Assembly (NCBI GenBank): GCA_021108005.1
Contig: JAIORS010000022.1
Location: 1-57,973, forward strand
Source of the DNA: Candidatus Aegiribacteria sp.
GTDB lineage: Bacteria; Fermentibacterota; Fermentibacteria; Fermentibacterales; JCC-6
Direction of reading: 5' to 3'
Length of the DNA: 57,973 nucleotides
Under the pieces are notes generated by a model that did no database searches, was not told the origin of the DNA, and saw only the letters and a list, made by a program, of their open reading frames with translations. Numbering within the stretch: the first letter of the stretch is position 1; the number at the start of each line of letters is the position of its first letter. A program made the position numbers and the translations under genes. Below, piece by piece: positions 40,797 through 50,840 of this stretch.

Positions 40797-41831
40797 ATGA
40801 AATATATGAGAATTTGTTTTTACTCAGCAGTTGTGATATCCATATTCCTGTGTTCGGTAAGAACTGAGGCAGGTGTGTCTCCTCAGCGAATCCCACAGCT
40901 TGATAGCCTCGCCTCTGACATATCATTTCTTGGATATATTCCGTCAGGGGGAAGATTTACCATCCTGGCTGCTTACAATAACTGGTTCGGTCTTCTTACC
41001 AGTGTAAGGCTGCTTCCAGGAGACAGCGATGAAATGGCAGCTTTACTTATGGATACTTCGGGGAAATACAGGTATTACGGAGCTGCCCCCTGGACTCCCG
41101 ATGGGGATATGGTTCTGGTTACTGCTCCTCAGTATATCTGTCTGCCTTCCAATCTGCAACCGGCAGTTGCAGTTGGCTCTCAAGCGTTCTTCTTCATTGA
41201 CGGATACGAATTGCTGAGCGAACCTCAGACGGCTATAGGAACGCCGAATCTCGAAGTATTTGAAATTTGCCCTGATTCAGCGGGCCGATTCCTGTTTAAC
41301 ACTCCACTGAAAGGAGTCTACTGGGTAGAGGTTATGCAACAGACATCTTCAGGACCGTCTATTGAGCTTCTTTTTCCTATTATTGCAGGCGGAACAGCAG
41401 CAGATGTATTCAACGGCACAATGAGAATAACCGGTTCCGAGGCTGACAGCCCATCGGAAGTATTTCGTGAATTGAACAGTATAAGACACAGCAAGGGGAT
41501 ACAGATTCTGCAGCCCAGCGGAACACTTGACAGTCTCGCCTCTATAAGAGCGGAAAACCTTGCGTTTTCCGGATCGTTTTCACATTTCGGTCTCAATACC
41601 GGCAGCCTGCCAGAAATCCTTTCACAGAGTATATCAGTGTACGGTGAGAATATCGGAAGAGGAAGAGGATATCAGGAGGCATGGTCAATGATTCTTATCA
41701 GCCCTTTCCATCTTCAGACCTGCATGGCTGAAGCTTATACCCATATGGGAATATCGGGAGCAGTGGAAACCTCAGAATACGAATGGCAACTGGTTCTGGT
41801 CCAGGTATTCGCGTCGGGAGTAAACGAATAA
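40797..41831 (+). CDS. Secreted CAP-domain protein
   Basis: The protein (344 residues) begins with a signal peptide (ICFYSAVVISIFLCSVRTEA). The middle is beta-rich and unassigned. The C-terminal third is a CAP/SCP domain (LNSIRHSKGIQILQPSGTLD, FSGSFSHFGLNTGS, VYGENIGRGRGYQEAWSMI), with the usual histidine and glutamate residues. CAP proteins bind ions or lipids outside the cell; function here is unknown. The reading frame runs on upstream to 40341, but that part is antisense to the radical SAM gene and the signal peptide sets the start at 40797. The next gene overlaps it as TAATG. Confidence 0.82.
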   Translation: MKYMRICFYSAVVISIFLCSVRTEAGVSPQRIPQLDSLASDISFLGYIPSGGRFTILAAYNNWFGLLTSVRLLPGDSDEMAALLMDTSGKYRYYGAAPWTPDGDMVLVTAPQYICLPSNLQPAVAVGSQAFFFIDGYELLSEPQTAIGTPNLEVFEICPDSAGRFLFNTPLKGVYWVEVMQQTSSGPSIELLFPIIAGGTAADVFNGTMRITGSEADSPSEVFRELNSIRHSKGIQILQPSGTLDSLASIRAENLAFSGSFSHFGLNTGSLPEILSQSISVYGENIGRGRGYQEAWSMILISPFHLQTCMAEAYTHMGISGAVETSEYEWQLVLVQVFASGVNE

Positions 41832-43459
41832 TGATTGTGCAGATATCCGAGATTATTGGCAACAGCACTCTTGAAGTAACAGCTGGAATCGGGCACGATT
41901 CCATGATCCTTCTTGCGATATTGGCCCTTGGCAGTGCTGTAACCGGAGGATTCCCGATGCTGTCCGCACCTTCCTTCGAATTCTCACTGAATAGAGTTTT
42001 TATTCTATCCCTCTTCTTTCTCTGTCCACATAATCCAACTGTCTATTTCGCCCTTGCCTCCGTTGTCGCAGGCGCTGCTCTTCGAAGAACTGTATCGAGC
42101 AGACAATTCTGGCGGTACGTCACTTCTGGAATTCTTATGGTTCTACTGCTTGAATTCGGTCCTGTCGTATACCAGAAACTAAATCCCGGAGTTCCCGTCC
42201 AGATGATTACTATTTCAGTTCTACCTGTTCTGATCTTAATTGAGGTCATCATCACAATAATATTCTCTGTAAAGGGATCAGATATCAGTAAACTTTCAGG
42301 ATGGATACTGATTTCATATATAGCCGCTATCCCCCTCTCACTCATGACTGTAATCATGGTTATCAAAGCTGACGTTCTCGGAGCCGCACTGGCTTCTGTA
42401 GGATTGACCGGTTTCTCTTTCATCGGAAGGTCCATAAACAGGAAAAATCAGTGGAATGCACAGAGAATAAAAGAGATTAGCCTCCAGGACAGACTGGCCG
42501 CACGCCTGATGAAATCATCTTCATATATTGAGTACATCTACATACTGCAGAATAATATCTTCAAGTATTCAGGCAGCCGCATAAGAGCACTCACCAGATC
42601 AACTGGAACCTATGACTGGATTCTTTGGAGCTCGGATGAACAATCCTGTTGTATGAAGAACGATGTTACAGGCACCATACCCTCCAAAAGCCAGTTTACA
42701 AATAACTTTTCAGTGAAGAGCATCAAGGGGACAGCTCTTGGATTAACGGATAATAAAGATGTGATAATTGTGTTCTCCGGTCCTGAAAAAGATATCCTCC
42801 AGAAGATACCTTTCAATCTTCTCGAAAACCTTGTGCTTTTACTGGTTCATTCATGGGAGACAGTGGGTCATGCCCTGCGAAGCGAAAGGTCATTTCTTGC
42901 TGCCGCGGTTATGCTTGCGCGGCTGGCCGATTCAAAGGACAATTATACTCACGGTCATTCGCTGAGAGTTGCCAACCTTTCATACTCACTCGGCAAGTAT
43001 CTACACCTTTCCCCTGAGAACATTCAAACACTGCGTGTCGCTGCAATACTCCATGACATCGGGAAACTGGCAATACCAGCATCAATTCTCACCAAAAGAG
43101 GCCTTCTGACAAAAAAAGAACGGGAAATCATGGAAGCTCATCCCGAAGAAGGCGCAAGAATTGTCTCCGGATTATCAGGTTACGAAGAAGTGGTAGAAAT
43201 AATCAGAAGCCATCATGAAAGACTCGATGGAAATGGATATCCGGATGGCCTTCGCAATGGGGATATTCCTTTCATGGCAAGAATCGTTGCAGTAGCCGAT
43301 ACCTATGATGCGATTACAAGCAACAGATCGTACCATTCAATATCCGGGGGCGAAAACGCGCTTGAATCTATAAGAGCGGAAGAGGGAAGTAAGTTCGATT
43401 CAAGGATCGTCAGCGCACTTGAATCGATACTCAAAAACGAAAAAGTGAGCATGGCATGA
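41831..43459 (+). CDS. Membrane HD-GYP phosphodiesterase
   Basis: The first about 230 residues contain six or so membrane helices. A GAF-like segment follows (about 240-345), then an HD-GYP domain that should hydrolyse cyclic di-GMP. The metal and catalytic motifs are complete: THGHSLRVAN, H408-D409 in ILHDIGK, H461-H462 in RSHHERLDGNGYPDG, and VADTYDAIT. The start ATG overlaps the CAP stop (TAATG). The frame is open for 16 more codons, but the overlap fits better. It is followed at once by a degenerate paralogue. Confidence 0.9.
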   Translation: MIVQISEIIGNSTLEVTAGIGHDSMILLAILALGSAVTGGFPMLSAPSFEFSLNRVFILSLFFLCPHNPTVYFALASVVAGAALRRTVSSRQFWRYVTSGILMVLLLEFGPVVYQKLNPGVPVQMITISVLPVLILIEVIITIIFSVKGSDISKLSGWILISYIAAIPLSLMTVIMVIKADVLGAALASVGLTGFSFIGRSINRKNQWNAQRIKEISLQDRLAARLMKSSSYIEYIYILQNNIFKYSGSRIRALTRSTGTYDWILWSSDEQSCCMKNDVTGTIPSKSQFTNNFSVKSIKGTALGLTDNKDVIIVFSGPEKDILQKIPFNLLENLVLLLVHSWETVGHALRSERSFLAAAVMLARLADSKDNYTHGHSLRVANLSYSLGKYLHLSPENIQTLRVAAILHDIGKLAIPASILTKRGLLTKKEREIMEAHPEEGARIVSGLSGYEEVVEIIRSHHERLDGNGYPDGLRNGDIPFMARIVAVADTYDAITSNRSYHSISGGENALESIRAEEGSKFDSRIVSALESILKNEKVSMA

Positions 43460-45039
43460 CTTCAAATGATACAGACAGTGGATTGACTCTTTTCACCGGA
43501 GCAGCAGTTCTTCTGCTTATTCTGTGGGTACCTGTTAAGCATGTTCTGCTTCCGGGCGTCAATGAATACTTCATGCTGTCCTGCATATGGATCGGACTCA
43601 TTTACACTATAGGGATGCAGAGCCACAGAACAACAGGATATCCTGTGACTCTGTTTCCTGTCTTTCAGGGATACATGGCACTGACCGGGTATACGGTTCT
43701 GCAGGAAACAGGCTTCATTCTATCCGTCTTTACCGGTATGTTCATTTATACAGTCAGAATTGGTGAAACATCCAGAAACTGTTTTCTCAACTCAATTAAA
43801 ACTGCGCTGGTATGTCTTCTGTCCTTAAGAATTACAGCTTTCGTACTTTACCAATTCCGCGATAGGATATTTGGAAACGAATACCTGACCGCTGCAGCAC
43901 TTTCAGTTGCGGTACTGATAGTGGTATTTCTGAATCAGCTTCTCGGATTCTTAACCGAAGCCTCCGGAATGAAAGTTATGAAGCGGACTTTCAGTAAATA
44001 TGTCAGATCGGTTATCTATCCCGGATTCTTCATCCTCTTTCTTCTTCCCGCTGCATTGCAGACTGAAAATCTTTCCTCAAATGTTTGGGAATGGAATCTT
44101 ATTGCAGGCGTGATTACTATACTTGTATTTCAAACAGGGCTGTCAATGCTTCTGGACAAAGCAAGATTCTCCTATTCAAGAACCAGATTTCTAGATAAAG
44201 AACTGAGCAAACACTCTGAGATCCTCACCAACCTTGACACTCCAATTGAAGCCCTGAGAATTCTCGCAAATTTCTGGTTTCAGGCATCTGAACCGGAAGC
44301 TGTGAGAGTAACCTGGAAGAACATCTCAATGACATATCCCACCGGCTTTGAAACCTCTGGAACAATCCCTCTGTCTCGAAAGGGAGAGGAAGGCCTCTTT
44401 CTGGAAGTATGGCCTTCACCAAAGACAACACTGGATAAAGAACGCATTGAGATCTTCATACTGCAGACCGAAACGGTACTGAAAAATCTCGAACTCCGGG
44501 ATAACGTATTCAAGAGCGGCTGGAAATGTCTTGAAGCGATGGTATACTCCCTTGATATGTCGGACAGCAGACAGACCGGCTACAGTAGAATCGTTGCGAA
44601 TATTGCGATGGAAATAGGACGAAAAATGGGGATGACAACCGATGCGCTTGAGGATATTGAAATGGCTGCCATGCTTCATCTGACAGCCACAATTCTGGAA
44701 AAGGCAGAGGAGGACTGGCATGAAGCTTTTTCATCTGATCCTGTCAGAATCCAGTTTCAACTGCCTCCTGAAGTTGTCGAGGGAATAAGACATTTGACCG
44801 AGAACTACGACGGATCCGGAAAACCTGATAATTTGCATGGAAAATCAATCCCTGCTATCTCAAGAATTCTATCGGTTTCCAGCAATTTCGCGGCTAATCT
44901 ATCTAACCAGTCACTGGATAATGCCATTCTCGAACTCAAAAGAAGAGCCGGACTCATATACGATCCGGACATCGTTGAGATACTTGAAAACATATCCGAA
45001 CAGAAGGATAGAATGGCTTTCTCAGATTACAGAATCTAG
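43456..45039 (+). CDS. Degenerate HD-GYP paralogue with membrane domain
   Basis: This 527-residue protein has the same layout as its neighbour: several membrane helices (to about 245), a GAF-like region and an HD-GYP-shaped domain. The catalytic motifs are lost. ILHDIGK has become MLHLTAT (H408 kept, D replaced by L409), HHE has become LTE near residues 447-449, and GYP has become GKP. It should not hydrolyse cyclic di-GMP but could bind it, or pair with the intact copy. The ATG overlaps the upstream stop as ATGA, so the two proteins are probably made together in similar amounts. Confidence 0.8.
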   Translation: MTSNDTDSGLTLFTGAAVLLLILWVPVKHVLLPGVNEYFMLSCIWIGLIYTIGMQSHRTTGYPVTLFPVFQGYMALTGYTVLQETGFILSVFTGMFIYTVRIGETSRNCFLNSIKTALVCLLSLRITAFVLYQFRDRIFGNEYLTAAALSVAVLIVVFLNQLLGFLTEASGMKVMKRTFSKYVRSVIYPGFFILFLLPAALQTENLSSNVWEWNLIAGVITILVFQTGLSMLLDKARFSYSRTRFLDKELSKHSEILTNLDTPIEALRILANFWFQASEPEAVRVTWKNISMTYPTGFETSGTIPLSRKGEEGLFLEVWPSPKTTLDKERIEIFILQTETVLKNLELRDNVFKSGWKCLEAMVYSLDMSDSRQTGYSRIVANIAMEIGRKMGMTTDALEDIEMAAMLHLTATILEKAEEDWHEAFSSDPVRIQFQLPPEVVEGIRHLTENYDGSGKPDNLHGKSIPAISRILSVSSNFAANLSNQSLDNAILELKRRAGLIYDPDIVEILENISEQKDRMAFSDYRI

Positions 45040-45045
45040 AAGAAA

Positions 45046-45076
45046 ATCGCCGGCTGGTCGTAACCATGCCGGCGAT
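45046..45076 (-). terminator. Bidirectional terminator between convergent genes
   Basis: The perfect nine-base stem ATCGCCGGC / GCCGGCGAT closes around 13 bases. On the minus strand it is followed by TTTTCTTC, so it should end transcription of the TPR gene. It also lies just after the plus-strand HD-GYP gene. Confidence 0.7.
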
Positions 45077-45101
45077 AGTTTACAGAGTGTATCTTAGTAG
45101 T

Positions 45102-46667
45102 TTACTGACTGTACCTCTCAACTCTGTCGATCTTCTCCTGGCAGAGAGAGATAGAATTATTAGCAGCCTGCACCATGTTCTGGGCGCTTCCTGCCCTGTA
45201 TCCGGTTACATGCGACAGGTACGATATTGCAGTGTTCAAATCGGTTATAGCATTCTGCCATGTGGGTATATTCTCGGAAACAAGTTCCGATATGCGAGCC
45301 TTGTTTGAGCCGCTCTGGTAGTAGAATGCCCCCATCATATAGTTGGCAAGTGGATCATTAGGATAGGAGTTGCTGAGGCGGGAAAACACGCCCTGCATTG
45401 CACCCCGCTGTCCGCTGTCACGGTAGATTGACGCAAGAAGTATATACGCTTCTCTGTTTCCAGTACTTGAGATAAGAGATTCCAGCCTGTTGACAGCGCT
45501 GGTTGTTCTGCCAGCCCAGGATTCTACCTGTGCGGTGTAGAGAATCTTCTGTGAATTATCCGGGTCTGATTCCAGATAGATCACCGCATTGTCAGCAGCT
45601 TTTCCGTAATCGCTTATCTTCACGTAGGACTGTATGAGACGCTGCCTGAGGCCGCTCATATTAGTGTTTACAGCAAGTATTTCCTCCATATAGGGTATAG
45701 CCTTGGAGTACTCCTCCGTCTGGAAATAGAGAAGACAAAGTGGGAATTTAATAGAAAGGTTATCCGGATTGGACGCAAGTGCTGTCTCGAAGCTCGCAAC
45801 TGCTTGATCCAGCTCTCCAAGTGCCTGATATGCTTCAGCCAGTCCGAGATAAGCATCCGCATTCTCCGGATCGATATCCACAGCATTCTCAAAGTAAATT
45901 TTCGCGCTGGCGGCATCATCCTGAGCAAGGTGTACGTTTCCGATTCCGGTTAACGCGTCTGCGTTTGTTTCGTCTTCAGCGAGAATCTCTTCATACATAT
46001 CGAGGGCTTTGTCCACTGAATCCACTTCTGCCTCTAGGTAGATATCAGCAAGCTGGAATCTTGCCTCAAGTAGAGACGGGTCAACGGAAAGTGCCTGGTT
46101 CAGGAACATGATAGCCATGGACCAGTTTTTCATCTGGATACTGAATGCGGCCTGGTCAAGCGCCTGCTGTATTCTGCCGCCAACGAGCTCCGAAATCTCA
46201 TCAATCATGCTTTCAGCAAGTTCTTTCACGGGATCGGAGTTCTTCGGAACCATGGCAGGATCCGCGTTAATCGTGTTACCTGAAACGGGTATACTTACAT
46301 TCCAGTAAACCTGAAATTCATCTCCAGAAGGGGCTATGTTACCGTAGAGTATTATCTCTGCTCCAAGAGCAATACCGGCATCAGCGACAAAGTCCGGTGG
46401 AACTCCGTATTCGAAATCAGATGGATTGAAACCCAGATTTTCGAATGCATCGTCAAGATCATTATCGGAAATGAAGGAATAATCGGGACTCTCCTCAAAA
46501 ATATCCTTAAGAGCGTCGTAAAGTTTCTCGCTAACCCACCGGGCATCAGAACCACTATAACCGAAAGGTACTATACCGACTCTTGCGGATTCGGAATCCT
46601 CCGAAGCAACCGCGATACCGCAGGCCAGCAGAATCAGGCATACTGTCGCGAACATTATTCTCATCAT
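45102..46667 (-). CDS. Secreted TPR protein with CsgG-like N-terminal domain
   Basis: After a signal peptide (FATVCLILLACGIAVASE), residues about 30-150 begin ARVGIVPFGYSGSDARWVSE and resemble CsgG/TolB-like domains. From about 180 there are seven or more tetratricopeptide repeats, such as NADALTGIGNVHLAQDDAAS and NADAYLGLAEAYQALGELDQ. It should act in the periplasm as a scaffold. The start is placed at the ATG with GGAGG five bases upstream (46667). It lies alone, between a terminator and a 124-base gap before dinG. No specific pathway can be named. Confidence 0.75.
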   Translation of the reverse strand: MMRIMFATVCLILLACGIAVASEDSESARVGIVPFGYSGSDARWVSEKLYDALKDIFEESPDYSFISDNDLDDAFENLGFNPSDFEYGVPPDFVADAGIALGAEIILYGNIAPSGDEFQVYWNVSIPVSGNTINADPAMVPKNSDPVKELAESMIDEISELVGGRIQQALDQAAFSIQMKNWSMAIMFLNQALSVDPSLLEARFQLADIYLEAEVDSVDKALDMYEEILAEDETNADALTGIGNVHLAQDDAASAKIYFENAVDIDPENADAYLGLAEAYQALGELDQAVASFETALASNPDNLSIKFPLCLLYFQTEEYSKAIPYMEEILAVNTNMSGLRQRLIQSYVKISDYGKAADNAVIYLESDPDNSQKILYTAQVESWAGRTTSAVNRLESLISSTGNREAYILLASIYRDSGQRGAMQGVFSRLSNSYPNDPLANYMMGAFYYQSGSNKARISELVSENIPTWQNAITDLNTAISYLSHVTGYRAGSAQNMVQAANNSISLCQEKIDRVERYSQ

Positions 46668-46791
46668 TCTTTCCTCCATTAAGCAGATGATGCAAGAAGT
46701 GTATTGTTACATATTATTCGAATAGTAGATGGCAAATATGGTGCCATTAAGCATTTCAGGCAAGAACCTGATATTCCGTCAAAAAACATAA

Positions 46792-48702
46792 TTATTCATC
46801 CTGATCCTGCTTTTCCGTAAGACCCTTCATTGATGATACACCTGAGGAGGAACAGTGTTCCAATACGAAGTCCATAACCTGATTCTCCGAGACTATCCTG
46901 AAGGGTGGAATGGATCGTAAAAATACACTGCCGTAGTTCTTCGTAAGAATTCTTCTATCCATGATCATTACAACTCCGGTATCATCAAGCGACCTGATCA
47001 ACCTTCCCACCCCCTGCCTGAGGCGCACTGCAGCCAGGGGCAGAGAATACTGTCCGAAGGAACTTCCCCCATGCTTTTCTATCAGCTCCATTCGCGCCCT
47101 GATAAGAGGATGCCCCGGAGAAGCGAAGGGAAGCCTGTCAATAATGACTGCCTGAAGCATGCTTCCGGGAAGATCAACGCCTTCCCAGAATGAGGAAGTA
47201 CCCAGAATAATCGCCCTGCTCGATTCTCTGAAATCCTTTAGTATACCATTCCTTGACATCTCGCCCTGAACAAAAAGCCTTATGTCGGGATTAAGCTCCT
47301 TTTCAGCTATCTGTTTTACCAGTTTCAGGTTTCTGTAACTGGTGAACAGCATGAGAGTCCTTCCATTCAGTTGCTCTGCGATTTTTTTGCCCCATCCCCA
47401 GGCGGCCATGGCCAGATCTTCATGTGAGTTGTGAGGAGGAAGATTGTCAGGTATGGACAAGACAGCCTGTGAAGAGTAATCAAAAGGGCTTCCAAAGCTT
47501 TTTGAAAGGGCATCCCATGCCCCAAGCCTGCTGCGGAAAAAATCAAATTCATCGGCTACAGTCAGCGTGGCTGAAGTCAGAATAGTAGTATCAAACCTCG
47601 AGTATACCGTATCGATCAGATCTGGTCCGATATTCAGAGGTACACCCTTCAAAACATGCTGTTTTCGACCGGTTTCCACGAAACAGCAATACTCCTCTGT
47701 GCTGATATCCAGAAATCCACCGGATGTAAGTACAACAGCAGAGGCAGCCTGCGCAACAGGGAGCATATCCTCTATTTTTTCAACATCGGAAACAAGTTGT
47801 CTGGCGATGTTTTGAACGTTTAGAAGTCCCTCACTGTTATCAACAGGATCCCACACGGATGTTTCTTTTATCCCGTCGGTAAGATCGGCAATTGCGGCGG
47901 ACAACTGCCTGGTTCTTTCCAGAAGAGAAGCCTTTTTCACCGTATCCAGCTCGCTGAAAGCAATTCCATCGAAAATCGGTATAAGCATGCCTTCACCAAG
48001 TGAGAGACCCAGGCAGGAGCTTGCTGCGTCCTCAAGTCGATGGCCCTCATCTATTACAAGCACATCGGCTCCGGGAAGTACTTCATCGGCCATCAGTCCG
48101 GATATCAGCAGATGATGGTTCAGAATAAGAATGTCCGATTTCCTGGCTTGATTTCTTGCTCTGAAAAAATGACAGGCACCCCTGAAACTGCAGGAAGATC
48201 CGATGCAGTCAAGATGGTCAGATCTAAAATGCCTCCATACCTGGGAAGGAAGCTCTTCCGGGAAAGATGAGATATCACCGTCCTCCGTTGTTTCGGCCCA
48301 CCGCTCAAAATCGCTTTCAATCCTGAATGATGGGCTCCCCGATTTCCATTTCCTCAGGCACAGGTAATTATTTCTCCCCTTCAACACACTTACCAGAGCA
48401 TCGGAATCCAGTGCCGAAAGCACAGCCGGAGCGTCCTTGTTGGCCAGCTGGTCCTGAAGGGTTATCGTTGCTGTTGATATGAATATCTTTCTGCCGGACA
48501 GCACAGCGGGAATAATGTACGCAAGGCTTTTACCGATCCCGGTTCCGGCCTCGAAGAGATGAATACCCCCTGTATCCATTGCGGAACCTACCGCCTGAGC
48601 GAATTTCACCTGGAGGGGTCTTACCGAATATTCCGGAATTGAAGAATTCAGAATATTTCCGCTGAAAACATCGTCTATTTTCTCCGAAATGGCTGACTTC
48701 AA
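46792..48702 (-). CDS. dinG: DinG-type ATP-dependent helicase
   Basis: This XPD-like superfamily 2 helicase unwinds DNA or R-loops in a 5' to 3' direction. Walker A is FEAGTGIGKSLAYIIP, the DEAH-like box is VLVIDEGHRLEDAAS, and four cysteines for the iron-sulfur cluster are seen in NNYLCLRKW and CIGSSCSFRGACHF. The C-terminal motor motif is QGVGRLIRSLDDTGVV. There is no exonuclease domain, so it is DinG/YoaA-like. It overlaps recJ as ATGA; the pair would be repair partners. Confidence 0.88.
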   Translation of the reverse strand: MKSAISEKIDDVFSGNILNSSIPEYSVRPLQVKFAQAVGSAMDTGGIHLFEAGTGIGKSLAYIIPAVLSGRKIFISTATITLQDQLANKDAPAVLSALDSDALVSVLKGRNNYLCLRKWKSGSPSFRIESDFERWAETTEDGDISSFPEELPSQVWRHFRSDHLDCIGSSCSFRGACHFFRARNQARKSDILILNHHLLISGLMADEVLPGADVLVIDEGHRLEDAASSCLGLSLGEGMLIPIFDGIAFSELDTVKKASLLERTRQLSAAIADLTDGIKETSVWDPVDNSEGLLNVQNIARQLVSDVEKIEDMLPVAQAASAVVLTSGGFLDISTEEYCCFVETGRKQHVLKGVPLNIGPDLIDTVYSRFDTTILTSATLTVADEFDFFRSRLGAWDALSKSFGSPFDYSSQAVLSIPDNLPPHNSHEDLAMAAWGWGKKIAEQLNGRTLMLFTSYRNLKLVKQIAEKELNPDIRLFVQGEMSRNGILKDFRESSRAIILGTSSFWEGVDLPGSMLQAVIIDRLPFASPGHPLIRARMELIEKHGGSSFGQYSLPLAAVRLRQGVGRLIRSLDDTGVVMIMDRRILTKNYGSVFLRSIPPFRIVSENQVMDFVLEHCSSSGVSSMKGLTEKQDQDE

Positions 48703-50402
48703 TTTGCAGCCTTCCTATGCTTGCGGATACCCTTGAGAATAAGCTGTATACTTCCGTCCCCGCGATAGGTATCCAGTGCCAGAGTAAACGCGAGATCAAC
48801 TTTTCCGTTGAACAGTGACTGGCTGTTCACCATGTTAAAACCGATAGCCTTATGAACAGCTGAACCAATTCTGAAATTGCAGCTGAGGTGTTTCGCGCTT
48901 TTCCCGACCGCTCTCCATTGTACAGGATAGGCTCCCCTTGCCAACCATACGGGTTTTTTGTTGCCCTCTCCGAATGGTTCAAGTATTTCTATAGCTCGCA
49001 GAGTTTTAGCATTGTAATCCTGTTCCTCGAGTTTACCGTCAATATAAAGAACCGAACCCAGACGCGCTTCCCACTCCGTTCCCGAAAGAATGCTGATCAG
49101 CTCTTCTCTGAGAATGGAGATGTTGCCTGTTGGGATCCTGAAACCCGCTGCCATCGGATGACCTCCCAGACTATCCATTATCCCATGTTCCGCCTGTATT
49201 CCGGTGAGAATTGAATAAATCGGTATTCCTGGAACGCTTCGTGCAGAACCATAACCGTTGCCTTTCTCGATAGAAATTATAATCGATGGTACACCGTACC
49301 TTGAAACAAGCCTCGATGCGACTATTCCTATTACGCCCCGGTGCCATCCTTCGTCCGCCATTACGATGCAAGAAGGATTATCAAGAGCCTCAACAAGCTG
49401 AATAATATGTTCTTCAATTTCACTGTCCAGTTTTCTACGTATCCGATTGTATTCTTCCACGGTTTTTATCAATTCCCCCGCCTCTTCACTGCTACCCGCG
49501 AGAAGCAGCTTAACCGCGTCCTCCGCGTGACCTATCCGACCGCAAGCATTGATCCTGGGTCCAAGATAGTATGCCAGATCCGTTGAATTCATTTGCTGAA
49601 TATCAACAGACGAGGATTCTGCGAGAGCGGATATACCTGGTAACGTCCTTGTGCGAAGCAGCTTCAGACCCTCGGAGACCAGAATTCTATTGTCATCGAT
49701 AAGCTCCACCACATCTGTCACTGTACCTATCGCCACAAGCTGGAGCAGTTCATGAAGATATTCTTTATCGGCGTCAAGAAGATCGTAAACAGCTCTGACA
49801 ACCATCCAGGCAACACCGGCACCGGCAAGTTTTGAGTAAGGAGTATCACCATCCAGCACGGGATCAACAACTGCTTCGGCATCAGGCAGGATACTTCCGG
49901 GCTGATGATGATCGGTGATGATAGTATCTACGTTCATGCTCTTTAAATTTTCAACATATCCGGCAGCTGTGATACCGCAGTCAACGGTAATGAACAAATT
50001 GGTATTATCAGCCTTGCATACTTCGATACTGGATTCGCCCAATCCGTATCCGTCTTCGAACCTGTCTGGAATAAAGTAGTCAATATGGGCTCCGAGTGAT
50101 CGCAGCCCCATGTAGACTATTGTGGTGGCTGTAATTCCATCGGCATCGAAATCGCCGTGAACCATGATGTTTTCATTATTCTGAATCCCGTGAACGATCC
50201 GTTCAGCGGCCTTGCGGACTCCTCCGATGTCCTGCCAGCAAGACAACGAATTCATATCCGGATGAAGAAATCTGTCCAGTTTTTCGCCAGATAATCCCCG
50301 CCTCGTCAGAAGAAGAGAAATGGATTGCGGAAGATTGCGAGGGTTACTTGCTTCTTTGATATTCAATCCAGGCGCAGGTCTGGCTACCCAGCGTTTCCTC
50401 AA
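48699..50402 (-). CDS. recJ: Single-strand DNA exonuclease RecJ
   Basis: RecJ degrades single-stranded DNA 5' to 3' in recombination and mismatch repair. The 567 residues contain the DHH metal motifs (VHGDFDADGITATT, ITDHHQPGS), GTVTDVVELIDDNR, the DHHA1 segment with LGGHPMAAG, and the C-terminal OB fold. The start is TTG at 50402 with GGAGGAG four bases upstream. It lies directly after the RNase P RNA gene and overlaps dinG. Confidence 0.94.
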   Translation of the reverse strand: MRKRWVARPAPGLNIKEASNPRNLPQSISLLLTRRGLSGEKLDRFLHPDMNSLSCWQDIGGVRKAAERIVHGIQNNENIMVHGDFDADGITATTIVYMGLRSLGAHIDYFIPDRFEDGYGLGESSIEVCKADNTNLFITVDCGITAAGYVENLKSMNVDTIITDHHQPGSILPDAEAVVDPVLDGDTPYSKLAGAGVAWMVVRAVYDLLDADKEYLHELLQLVAIGTVTDVVELIDDNRILVSEGLKLLRTRTLPGISALAESSSVDIQQMNSTDLAYYLGPRINACGRIGHAEDAVKLLLAGSSEEAGELIKTVEEYNRIRRKLDSEIEEHIIQLVEALDNPSCIVMADEGWHRGVIGIVASRLVSRYGVPSIIISIEKGNGYGSARSVPGIPIYSILTGIQAEHGIMDSLGGHPMAAGFRIPTGNISILREELISILSGTEWEARLGSVLYIDGKLEEQDYNAKTLRAIEILEPFGEGNKKPVWLARGAYPVQWRAVGKSAKHLSCNFRIGSAVHKAIGFNMVNSQSLFNGKVDLAFTLALDTYRGDGSIQLILKGIRKHRKAAN

Positions 50403-50420
50403 AACTCCTCCAAAATAGTA

Positions 50421-50826
50421 AGGGCCAGGCTGTAAGCCGGGTTCTGTTCCGCCATAAGGCGGCAGTGGTCATCCATCTGGGATGCCAGTTGCCTGACACC
50501 TCTAGCGACCAACCCGGAGGTCAAAGGGAACGGGCAGCTCCCTGGTCTCTAAGAGACCTCCCTCTCTATTCGGCCTTGCACCGGACAAGGTTTACCATGC
50601 GAACGCTGTTACCAGCATCCCGGTAGGCTCTTACCCCACCTTTTCACCCTTACCCCCGACAATAGCATCGTTATTCAATTGGAATAGACCTGCAAAACAC
50701 ATCGGGGGCGGTTTCGTTTCTGTGGCACGTTCTTTCCGTCGCCGGAACCGGGATTTCCCCGGTGTCCCGCCCTGTGGAGCCCGGACTTTCCTCCCCCTGG
50801 TGGGGGGCGACCACTCACCTGACCCT
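50421..50826 (-). ncRNA. rnpB: RNase P RNA, bacterial type A
   Basis: The catalytic RNA that trims tRNA 5' ends is read on the minus strand. The 5' end contains GGAGGAAAGTCCGGGCTCC and the 3' end ACAGAACCCGGCTTACAG, both conserved core sequences. The P1 stem pairs AGGGTCAGG (50826-50818) with CCTGGCCCT (50429-50421), which sets the ends at about 406 bases. It falls between the zinc-ribbon gene and recJ. Only 14 bases separate it from the upstream stop, so the transcript may be processed from a longer one. Confidence 0.96.
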
Positions 50827-50840
50827 ATAGTAAAATATAG

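Noticed and set aside
46680-46791. Promoter pairs upstream of the TPR gene (TTGCCT with CATATT)
   Set aside because: Several weak alternatives exist in AT-rich sequence and none is convincing.
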